From assembly GCA_005239435.1 (NCBI GenBank), contig SZNP01000001.1:992001-1056000 (forward strand): DNA of 64,000 bases. Direction: 5' to 3'. Position numbers and translations under genes: made by a program. Below, one piece after another: positions 16,809 through 23,632 of this stretch (within the stretch, counting starts at the first letter, position 1; each line of letters begins with the position of its first letter). Below the pieces are notes generated by a model. That model was not told where the DNA came from. It did no database searches and saw nothing but the letters and a program-made list of their open reading frames with translations. Source of the DNA: Halorussus salinisoli (lineage in GTDB: Archaea; Halobacteriota; Halobacteria; Halobacteriales; Haladaptataceae).

Positions 16809-16949
16809 AGCGGGCGAATCGGAGTCGATAGGCCCTCGGTCTTTCGCCGACTGATTTCCGTTTTTGCGCACGACTACCGACTCACCTCGCAGGGCCTCGA
16901 CGTCGTCGAGCGAACGCGGACCCCGGACGAGTACTCCGAACCGTACGTT

Positions 16950-17466
16950 TCACGCTCCGACGAGCGACCGCACGGTCGAGTCGAACTCGTCGGCGGACTC
17001 CCACTCGCCGGGTCCGACCAGCAACCGACCGCGCACCGTTCCGGCCACGAGGTGTTCCTCGACGGACGCCCACGCGTTCACGTAGTCGTCCTCGGAGCCG
17101 GGGAACGTCTCACCTTTCAGGGTGGTTCCCCCCGTCGCCCGACCGCAGAACGACGCCCTCGTCTAGATCCTCGAAGCGGTGTTGCGAACGGTCCATCGCA
17201 CACGTGAAGTACGTCCCCTCGTGAACGATGCCCTCCCGGAAGTACTGGAACCAGAAGTGTCGCTGGTGGGTGTCCAGTCGGTACCAGGTGCGACCGCCGT
17301 CGTCGGTTCGGTAGAGGCCGTCCTCGGTTGCGGCGTAGTACTCACCGGTGGCGGTGCCCCGTTCCAGCTGGTGAACCGACGCGTCGTCGAGGACGCTCGC
17401 GGAAACGTGCTCGTCGAGTCGCTGTCTGAACACGCCGTCGTCCGTGCCGACGAGGACCGAAGGCAT
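16950..17466 (-). pseudogene. BNR/sialidase-like repeat protein, broken by a one-base frameshift
   Basis: The reading frame from the ATG at 17466 gives 118 residues with MPSVLVGTDDGVFRQ, YYAATEDGLYRTDDGGRTWY and GVVLRSGDGG. YAATEDGLYRTDDGGRTW is a classic BNR/Asp-box (YCF48-like) repeat. It then runs into HPER and a stop at 17110. A run of six C on the plus strand (17128-17133) sits exactly there. If one base is removed, the protein continues with GGTTLKGETFPGSEDDYVNA and on to EFDSTVRSLVGA with a stop at 16950-16952, all with good codon bias. Full-length relatives are usually longer, so an internal deletion is also possible. A real mutation cannot be told from an assembly error in a homopolymer. 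Confidence 0.7.
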
Positions 17467-17771
17467 ACGCTTCCGATGACAGCGAACTAACGTAGGATTT
17501 GCGCTCAGTTGTGGGTCACGCGCCCCAGAATCTAATTCGTCCGGAACGCGGGTGCTACCCTACCTCCCGTGACAGGAACGCGAACTCGACGGGTTCGTGA
17601 TGGCGAACCACTTCGGTTTCTCCCGGTCGGTCGCCGACCTCGCCGAAGCGGAGCGACGGGCGCGGCGTTCTGCATCGCTCCTGCTCGCCACCATAATTGA
17701 TCCCGAGGGAAACGTATACGAGTTCGAGACATACGAGAATACGTCTAAAAGAAATATATACGTTTCTCCTA
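17467..17771. other. 305-base intergenic region
   Basis: Both flanking genes run leftward. The AT-rich part at 17695-17775 contains TATA-like words on both strands (gtatac, aaatatata) and lies just downstream of the amidohydrolase gene. On the leftward strand, a 44-codon ORF from an ATG at 17694 and an overlapping frame ending EVVRHHEPVEFAFLSREVG can be read. Neither has the acidic composition of the real genes here, so I call neither. They may be decayed coding sequence. No repeat or RNA gene was seen. Confidence 0.45.
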
Positions 17772-19361
17772 CTACCGGCCGTCGTAGACGATTTCACCGT
17801 CGACCACGGTCAGCGCCACGTCGACGTCCGCGATCTCCTCCGGATTATCCCACGGAGACCGCTCCAGGGCCACGAAGTCCGCCCGCTTCCCGACTTCGAT
17901 GGTCCCGAGACGGTCCTCGTCGAATCCGGCGTAGGCCGCGCCGCGGGTGTAGGCCCGGAGCGCCTCCGTCACCGAGAGACGCTGGCGCTCGGCGGGCGCG
18001 TTGACCGTCTGGTGGATTCCGAACAGGGGGTCCAGCGGCATGCAGTCGCTCCCGAACGCGAGGGGTGCGCCCGCCTCCAGTAGGTCGGCGTAGCGGTTCG
18101 ACCGCTTCCGGCGCTCGGACCCGAGGCGGTCGTCGTAGAGACCGTCCTCCTGCGCCCACTTCAGGAAGTTCGGCTGGACCGACGCGACGATTCCCGAGTC
18201 GGCGAATCGCTCGACGCTCTCGTCGGCGACGAGTTCGGCGTGTTCGACTCGGTGGCGAGCGGTCGCGGGGTCGCCGGTCTCGTCGTAGGCCGCCAGGACC
18301 GCTTCGACCGCTTCGTCGCCGATTGCGTGGGCGGTCATCTGGAAGCCAGCGTCGTCGGCCCCGGCGACCAACTCGCGGAGTTCCTCCGGCGGGACGACCC
18401 ACTGGCCGGTGTTCTCGGCGTCCGAGTCGCCGGAGTGGTCCGCGTCGGCGTAGGGTTCCGAGAGCTTTGCAGTTCGTCCGCCGAGGCTCCCGTCGGTGAA
18501 GGTCTTGACGCCGCCGGTCCGGACGAACTCGCTCCCGTGGTTGGTCCGGAGACCGGTCTCCACGAGGGCGTCCAAGTGGTCCGACCAGTAGTTGAGTCGC
18601 ACCCTGAGCGCGAGGTCGCCGTCCAGGTCCATCCGGCGGTAGACCTCCGGGGCGCGCGACTGGCGAACCATCTCGTGGACGCCCGTGACGCCCTTCCGGT
18701 GGGCCTCGCGCTGTGCGGCGTCGAGGAGTTTCCGGGTCTCCTCGGCGTCGGGTTCGATGGCTTCGTATATCACGTCGACCGCCTCCTCGACGACGACGCC
18801 CGTGGGGTCGCCGTCCTCGGTCCGAACGTCCTCGTCCGGCATCTCGTCCACGAAGCGGTCGAGCGCGACCGAGTTGACCGCCGCGATGTGCATGTCCTCG
18901 CGGAACGCCGCGACCGGGCGCTCGCCGCTCACGCGGTCCAAGTCCTCGCGCGTCAGATAGCGGGCCTCGTCCCACGTACTCTCGTCGTAGCCGAATCCCA
19001 GAATCCACTCGTCGCCCGATTCTGCTTCGCCGTCGGAGTCCGCTCCGTCGCCCGACTCCGCCTCGTCGCCGAGCAGGGTCACGCAGTCGTCGGGCGAGTC
19101 GGCCTCCGCGAGGTCGGCGTAGACCAGCGAGCGCCCGAGGTGTTGCAGGTGAGTGTGGGCGTCGATGAACCCCGGTAGGAGGACGCGACCGCCGAGGTCG
19201 ACGACTTCCGTCTCGACGCCGTTCAGAAACTCGACTTCGTAGGCGTCGTCTACGCGTACGATTACGCCGTCCCGGACCGCCACCGCCTCCGCGGTCTCGT
19301 CGGGATCGCCGAGCGTGTGAATCTCCGCGTTCGTGAAGATGCAGTCTGCCGCCGCTGTCAT
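17772..19361 (-). CDS. amidohydrolase, YtcJ type
   Basis: A 529-residue metal-dependent hydrolase of the amidohydrolase superfamily, subgroup with YtcJ/AepA. Visible blocks are GRVLLPGFIDAHTHLQHLG (first metal-ligand HxH), the substrate-lid region WILGFGYDESTWDEARYLTR, TAHAIGDEAVE (His ligand), HRVEHAEL (His ligand) and FGSDCMPLDPLFGI (the catalytic aspartate region), with the C-terminal GKRADFVALERSPWD returning to the small beta-sandwich domain. Substrates of this group are mostly unknown; some act on N-acyl or formamide-type compounds. An acidic low-complexity insertion (SGDGADSDGEAESGDEW) near 97-113 is of the haloarchaeal kind. No partner genes suggest a pathway. Confidence 0.85.
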   Translation of the reverse strand: MTAAADCIFTNAEIHTLGDPDETAEAVAVRDGVIVRVDDAYEVEFLNGVETEVVDLGGRVLLPGFIDAHTHLQHLGRSLVYADLAEADSPDDCVTLLGDEAESGDGADSDGEAESGDEWILGFGYDESTWDEARYLTREDLDRVSGERPVAAFREDMHIAAVNSVALDRFVDEMPDEDVRTEDGDPTGVVVEEAVDVIYEAIEPDAEETRKLLDAAQREAHRKGVTGVHEMVRQSRAPEVYRRMDLDGDLALRVRLNYWSDHLDALVETGLRTNHGSEFVRTGGVKTFTDGSLGGRTAKLSEPYADADHSGDSDAENTGQWVVPPEELRELVAGADDAGFQMTAHAIGDEAVEAVLAAYDETGDPATARHRVEHAELVADESVERFADSGIVASVQPNFLKWAQEDGLYDDRLGSERRKRSNRYADLLEAGAPLAFGSDCMPLDPLFGIHQTVNAPAERQRLSVTEALRAYTRGAAYAGFDEDRLGTIEVGKRADFVALERSPWDNPEEIADVDVALTVVDGEIVYDGR

Positions 19362-19424
19362 GTCCGAGACGTGCGCCGGAGAGGCGATAACCGTTGGGGA
19401 ATCGGCGACCGAGCAGTTCCGCTG

Positions 19425-19715
19425 CTAGACCGAGTCCAGCACGGAGATGCGACCATCGCTGCTCACGACGATGTCGTAATCGAAGAAGGAGAAGCGGGCG
19501 TTTCCGACTGCCCGCGGCGTCCCGTCGTGTTGGGCCGCGAACAGGGAGTTCAGCGCGTCCGGGTCGATGGTTTCCGCGAGCGGGTCCATCTCGGCGGGGT
19601 CGGTGTCAGAAACAGTCGAGACGGCCGCGACGACTCCTTCGCTTAACCGCTCGCTGCCGTCTACTTCGTATGTCAGTACCGTTCCGCGATTGACTGATGA
19701 TTGCTTTTCGCTCAT
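19425..19715 (-). CDS. HalOD1 output-domain protein
   Basis: A 96-residue protein whose core (LSEGVVAAVSTVSDTDPAEM, DPLAETIDPDALNSLFA, ARFSFFDYDIVVSSDGRI) matches the haloarchaeal HalOD1 domain. That domain is found alone or at the end of signal proteins and is thought to be an output module. It has no membrane segment. The ATG at 19715 was preferred over a GTG at 19760. The gene lies 113 bases downstream of, and on the same strand as, the bacterio-opsin-activator-like gene. The pair could be one signalling unit, though the spacing allows separate promoters. Confidence 0.75.
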   Translation of the reverse strand: MSEKQSSVNRGTVLTYEVDGSERLSEGVVAAVSTVSDTDPAEMDPLAETIDPDALNSLFAAQHDGTPRAVGNARFSFFDYDIVVSSDGRISVLDSV

Positions 19716-19828
19716 GGATAACTCGGCTTCGCGGAGCAGGTCGATCTCCGCGGAGTTCACTACGCCGAAGAGAGGAGGCCCGAGGGTGTACCCTGTCTGG
19801 TTCGTTTCTGAACGGTTTTAAATAGGGG

Positions 19829-20473
19829 CTAATCTTCGGTCACCAGGGTCGCCGCGATGAGATTCCGGAGTCCGCGGCGCATTCGCTTCGAGACCGCCCG
19901 CGAAGAGATGTCGAACTGGTCGGAGAGTTCTTCGAGGGTCGTCTCTCGCGGTTCGTCGAAGTAGCCAGCCTCGAAGGCCGCCACGATGGTCCGGCGCTGG
20001 TCGTCGGTGAGGCCGTACTGTTCGCCGGCCTTGACCTCCGTGAGGGTGTGTATCCAGTTGAGTCGGAGGTCGATGTCGTGGTCCGCGCAGTAGCGCTGGA
20101 GAGCGACGACCGCCTCGCGGTCGGGCGACCGGAGTCGGAACTTCCAGACGTCGTCGCGTCGATTCACCTCCAACAGGATCGCCTCCGACTCCACGATGGC
20201 CTCGATAATTCCGGGTTCCTCGGTCCACGTCGCGCGCAGGAGTGCACCGTCGTCAACCCGATCCAGTATCGCGAGTTCCTCGATACCGCCATCGTCCTGC
20301 AACTTCGACACGAACGCCTCGACGTCGTCGCCCCAGACCCAGAAGAACGGGAGCGTACCGTCACCTGTCGGAACGATGCGTTCGAGTTCGACCTCCATGT
20401 CGGGCGTCACCGTGAGGGCTCGGCCGAGTGGAAAGTCGTCGACCGGAACGGATAGCTCCACGATGACACTCAT
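19829..20473 (-). CDS. bacterio-opsin activator-like transcription regulator (HTH-10)
   Basis: A 214-residue regulator. Residues 1-150 form the sensor-like part typical of BAT/HTH-10 proteins (VIVELSVPVDDFPLGRAL, VELERIVPTGDGTLPFFWVW). Residues about 157-210 are the winged helix DNA-binding domain with the family signature LTDDQRRTIVAAFEAGYFDEP, shown here in part, and LEELSDQFDISSRAVSKRMRRG. Proteins of this type regulate diverse haloarchaeal genes, often in response to redox, light or metabolic signals; the target here is unknown. It is divergent from the E1 alpha gene, with 144 bases between starts, so autoregulation or control of that gene is possible (inference). Confidence 0.85.
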   Translation of the reverse strand: MSVIVELSVPVDDFPLGRALTVTPDMEVELERIVPTGDGTLPFFWVWGDDVEAFVSKLQDDGGIEELAILDRVDDGALLRATWTEEPGIIEAIVESEAILLEVNRRDDVWKFRLRSPDREAVVALQRYCADHDIDLRLNWIHTLTEVKAGEQYGLTDDQRRTIVAAFEAGYFDEPRETTLEELSDQFDISSRAVSKRMRRGLRNLIAATLVTED

Positions 20474-20617
20474 TCGAGTTCGATTTGGGCGTGAGATAGT
20501 AAGGCCATTGTGGTATTTATTTTACATTATCGGAATCGCATCCACCGCGGGTCGAATCGAATTCTCGCGTCCGGCAGTTCCGGAACCAATATGCGACGGG
20601 CGGTCAAACCGCGGTCC

Positions 20618-21703
20618 ATGAACCGCATCATCGGCGAGCGCGACCTTTCGGAGACGCCGTTTTCCCCCGAGCAGGCCCGGGAAACCTACCGCGAACTGGT
20701 CCGAGCGCGGGCGTTCGACGAACGAGCGCTGGCGCTCCAGCGACGAGGTTGGATGAGCAGTTGGCCGCCGTACCGGGGTCAGGAGGGGTCGCAGGTCGGG
20801 GCCGCGCTGGCTATGGCCGACGACGACTGGCTGTTCCCGACCTACCGGTCGAACGCGATGCAGATCGCCCGCGACGTACCGATTAGCGACGTTCTGCTCT
20901 TCCGGCGAGGCATGCCCGAGTTCCACTCGGGCCACGACGTGCCGAACTTCCCGCAGGCGGTCCCCATCGCTACCCAGATTCCCCACGCCGCGGGCGTCGG
21001 CATGGCGATGAACTACGAACAGAACGTGAAGGGCGACGGCACCGACGGCGACGACGGGGGCGCGAACCCCGCGACGCTCTGTTACTTCGGCGACGGCGCG
21101 ACCAGCGAGGGCGACTTCCACGAGGGACTGAACTTCGCGGGCGTCTTCGACGCGCCGACCGTCTTCTTCTGCGAGAACAACGAATGGGCAATCAGTTTGC
21201 CCCGGCACCGCCAGACCGCCGCGGACAGCATCGCCCAGAAAGCCGCCGCCTACGGCTTCGAAGGCGTGCAGGTGGACGGCAACGACCCCCTCGCAGTCCG
21301 GGAGACGGTCGCCGAGGCCCTCGACTCGGCCCGCGACGGGAACCCGGTCCTCGTGGAGAGTCTGACCTACCGGCAGGGCGCACACACCACCAGCGACGAC
21401 CCGAGCCAATACGAGGAGGCGGCCCGCGACCTCCCCGACTGGCGGACCGCCGACCCCCTCGAACGCTCCGAGGAGTACCTCCGCGAGCAGGACGTGCTGA
21501 ACGACGAGTTCGTCGCCGAAGTCGAAGACGAGGCCGACGCACAACTCGACGAGGCCGTCGAGCGCGCCGAGTCGGCCGACCCCGGCGACCCCCACGACGT
21601 GTTCGACCGTGTGTACGAGAACCTGCCGCCGAACCTCCGCGAGCAGAAGGCGTGGCTCGACTCGTTCCTCGCCGACCACGACGTCCAGGAGTTAGACCAC
21701 TAG
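20618..21703 (+). CDS. thiamine-diphosphate-dependent dehydrogenase E1 component, alpha subunit
   Basis: A 361-residue protein of the pyruvate / branched-chain 2-oxoacid dehydrogenase E1 alpha family. The thiamine-diphosphate motif starts GDGATSEGDFHEGLNFAGVF and ends about 30 residues on at ENNEWAIS. PYRGQEGSQVGAALAM and FPTYRSNAMQIARDV are further family blocks, and the phosphorylation-loop equivalent YRQGAHTTSDDPSQY is present. E1 alpha needs an E1 beta partner plus E2 and E3 subunits to oxidise a 2-oxoacid, but none is in this window. It is therefore an orphan whose partners lie elsewhere or which has another role. The ATG at 20618 was chosen; one at 20591 is also in frame. Confidence 0.85.
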   Translation: MNRIIGERDLSETPFSPEQARETYRELVRARAFDERALALQRRGWMSSWPPYRGQEGSQVGAALAMADDDWLFPTYRSNAMQIARDVPISDVLLFRRGMPEFHSGHDVPNFPQAVPIATQIPHAAGVGMAMNYEQNVKGDGTDGDDGGANPATLCYFGDGATSEGDFHEGLNFAGVFDAPTVFFCENNEWAISLPRHRQTAADSIAQKAAAYGFEGVQVDGNDPLAVRETVAEALDSARDGNPVLVESLTYRQGAHTTSDDPSQYEEAARDLPDWRTADPLERSEEYLREQDVLNDEFVAEVEDEADAQLDEAVERAESADPGDPHDVFDRVYENLPPNLREQKAWLDSFLADHDVQELDH

Positions 21704-21729
21704 CGGTCGGACGTCAGGTTTCGGTGCAG

Positions 21730-21960
21730 TCAGTCGAGCGCCATGTACGTCTTGGTGTCCGCGACTCCGTCTATCCCCGAGATGTCCGAGGAAGCGGCGT
21801 GAAGTACGTCGTACACCTCGCCGGCGTCTGCCTCCACGATAACGTCGAACTCGCCCGCGACGACGTGGGCCTCCGAGACGTGGTCCAATCCGTGGACTTC
21901 CTCTAGCACGTCCTCGGAGCGTCCAGCGGCCGTTTTCACCATGATAAAAGCGTGAACCAT
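21730..21960 (-). CDS. stand-alone Lrp/AsnC ligand-binding domain protein, 76 aa
   Basis: The protein consists only of the RAM (regulation of amino acid metabolism) ligand-binding domain of Lrp/AsnC regulators, with VHAFIMVKTAAGRSEDVLEE, GLDHVSEAHVVAGEFDVIV and the usual C-terminal GVADTKTYMALD. It lacks the helix-turn-helix, so it cannot bind DNA alone; such proteins form dimers and larger rings and may sense small ligands or modify full-length Lrp proteins. A paralogue of the same length lies just beyond trkA (22740-22970). This copy is divergent from trkA, with 82 bases between the starts. Confidence 0.85.
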   Translation of the reverse strand: MVHAFIMVKTAAGRSEDVLEEVHGLDHVSEAHVVAGEFDVIVEADAGEVYDVLHAASSDISGIDGVADTKTYMALD

Positions 21961-22042
21961 CGCACTGTGTGATTCTGTACCATACGAGAAAAACCTTTGG
22001 GGTGGAGAAAAGTTATTCAACTAGTCCCGCGTAAACGTTAGC

Positions 22043-22738
22043 ATGCGATTTGTTATCATCGGCTCTGGTCGGGTCGGACTTCGGACGGCCCGCGTCCTTC
22101 GGGAGGAGGGCCACGAGGTCACGCTCATCGAGCGCGACGCCAACAAGGTCGAGCGCGCTCGCAACGACGACTTCGAAGTCGTCGAGGGTGACGGTGCCCG
22201 CGAGGAGATTCTGAAGCAGGCCGACCTCGACTCCGCCGACGCCGTGGGCGCGCTCACGGGCGACCTGAACGTCAACTTCGCGGCGTGCATGGTCGGCAAG
22301 CACTACGACTGTCGGACGGTCCTGCGCATCGACGAGGACTACCGCGAGGAGATCTACCGCAAGTTCGCCAGCGACGTAGACGAGGTGGTCTACCCCGAGC
22401 GTCTCGGAGCTATCGGCGCGAAGAACGCGCTACTCGGCGGCAACATCCGAGCCATCGCCGACATCGCCCAGAACCTCCAGGTCGTCGAACTCACCATCAC
22501 CGACGACTCGCCGGTCAAGGGCTACTCCATCAGCGAACTCTCTCTCCCGGCCAACTCCCGGATTCTGGCGTTCGGCAAGGCCGACGAAGCGATGGGCATC
22601 CCCCTACCGGACGACTCGCTGGCGGTCGGCGACCGGGTGGCGGTGTTGGCCGACTTCGACGTGTTGGAGGACGTGCGCCGGATTCTGGTCGGCGACGCCA
22701 GCAGAGCGAGCGCACAAGCGATGACGGGAGGAAACTGA
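22043..22738 (+). CDS. trkA: TrkA potassium channel/transporter regulatory subunit (RCK domains)
   Basis: A 231-residue cytoplasmic protein with an N-terminal nucleotide-binding RCK-N/TrkA-N domain (FVIIGSGRVGLRTARVL at 3-19, acidic strand end LIERD) and a C-terminal TrkA-C domain from about 140 (VVELTITDDSPVKGYSISEL, GDRVAVLADFDVLEDVRR). It binds NAD(H)/ATP-type ligands and gates a TrkH/KtrB potassium transporter. No trkH gene is in the window, so it must work with a membrane subunit encoded elsewhere. It is followed after one base by a small Lrp-type gene, almost certainly in the same transcript. Confidence 0.9.
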   Translation: MRFVIIGSGRVGLRTARVLREEGHEVTLIERDANKVERARNDDFEVVEGDGAREEILKQADLDSADAVGALTGDLNVNFAACMVGKHYDCRTVLRIDEDYREEIYRKFASDVDEVVYPERLGAIGAKNALLGGNIRAIADIAQNLQVVELTITDDSPVKGYSISELSLPANSRILAFGKADEAMGIPLPDDSLAVGDRVAVLADFDVLEDVRRILVGDASRASAQAMTGGN

Positions 22739-22739
22739 C

Positions 22740-22970
22740 ATGGTCACTGCATACGTCATGGTCAAGGCGAACACGGGCGAAGCGGACAGGCTCAAGAACT
22801 CGGTTCTCGACCTCGACGGAGTCGTGGACGCCCACATCGTCGCGGGCGACGTGGACATTATCGCCAAACTCGATGTGGACTCGCCCGCGGACGTGAAGGA
22901 AATCGCGGCCGACGGGATTCAGGGCATCCGCGGCGTCGAAGGCACCCAGACCTACATCGCGATGGATTAG
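22740..22970 (+). CDS. stand-alone Lrp/AsnC ligand-binding domain protein, 76 aa
   Basis: A second RAM-domain-only protein of the same length as that at 21730-21960, with VTAYVMVKANTGEADRLKNS, GVVDAHIVAGDVDIIAKL and GVEGTQTYIAMD. Its ATG lies one base after the trkA stop, with the purine-rich ggagg in the end of trkA as a likely ribosome binding site. Co-translation with trkA suggests a role in regulating potassium uptake, perhaps by sensing a ligand for TrkA (inference). Its stop codon overlaps the stop of the convergent gene at 22967 by two bases. Confidence 0.85.
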   Translation: MVTAYVMVKANTGEADRLKNSVLDLDGVVDAHIVAGDVDIIAKLDVDSPADVKEIAADGIQGIRGVEGTQTYIAMD

Positions 22971-23533
22971 CGCGGCGCGTCGCCCGTGCCTCCCGTTTTT
23001 CCCGGACCGCCTGCATCACCCGTCTCTCCCGGGCCGCCTCCGTTCCCGTCGTCGTAGTTCTGTCGCGCGTTCTCGCGCAGGCTTGCGGCGGGTTCCCGGT
23101 AATCGTAGCCGGGAATGATGCCCTGCACCCACGTTCCTTCGACGTACTCGGCTATCGCCAGCGCGTCCTCGGCGGCGCGCTCGGGGTCCGCCGACTCGAA
23201 CTCGACGGTAACGACCACTTCGTCGCCGTCGCGCTCGACTTCCGGCGGCGCGGCGCTGTCGGTACCGGCGACGGTATGGGTGTCGTCCAGTCGGAGTTCC
23301 AGCGTCTCGAACCAGCCGTCTTCCACGACTTCGGCTACCTCCTCGCCCTCGACGACTGCGTCGAGCATCGGCGTCCGGACGACGACGCGGTAGTCGTCGT
23401 CGTCCTCGCTCCCGGTGTCGGTCACGGTGACGACGTTCTCGAAGGGCTTTGCGGGCGTCTCGAACTCGTTCTCGCCGGTCTGCTCGAAGTCGGGATGTCG
23501 TCGGAAGGCGCGTTCGACTCGCTCGTCGGTCAT
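22967..23533 (-). CDS. conserved haloarchaeal protein, DUF5813-like
   Basis: A 188-residue acidic protein starting MTDERVERAFRRHPDFEQTG. The main part alternates beta strands (YRVVVRTPMLDAVVEGEEV, EVVVTVEFESADPERAAED) and ends with a conserved helix and loop (YVEGTWVQGIIPGYDYREPA). A glycine- and proline-rich low-complexity tail (GNGGGPGETGDAGGPGKTGG) follows. I recall this family as DUF5813, found across haloarchaea with no known function. The ATG at 23533 was chosen because a much longer in-frame reading upstream is antisense to the histidine kinase. Confidence 0.7.
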   Translation of the reverse strand: MTDERVERAFRRHPDFEQTGENEFETPAKPFENVVTVTDTGSEDDDDYRVVVRTPMLDAVVEGEEVAEVVEDGWFETLELRLDDTHTVAGTDSAAPPEVERDGDEVVVTVEFESADPERAAEDALAIAEYVEGTWVQGIIPGYDYREPAASLRENARQNYDDGNGGGPGETGDAGGPGKTGGTGDAPR

Positions 23534-23632
23534 TGAGTCTCGGTAGGAGGTTCGGGAAAATGGGGGTTTCGACTGGCCCCGCTCGGTCGTCCGCATCCAA
23601 ACCCCTATATCGTTCAGTTCGGAAAGGGGAGT

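Noticed and set aside
16869..16950. Rightward codons reading YRLTSQGLDVVERTRTPDEY, resembling a winged-helix regulator tail
   Set aside because: No start codon and no continuation upstream or downstream; too short to support a remnant call.
17560..17694. 44-codon leftward ORF MVASRSDAERRARR...
   Set aside because: Arginine- and serine-rich composition unlike haloarchaeal proteins and no recognisable family.
17740..17771. AT-rich word aaatatatacg near TAGACGT, resembling AT-rich words at 63856-63900
   Set aside because: Similarity is limited to short promoter-like words; spacing and flanks differ, so chance is likely.
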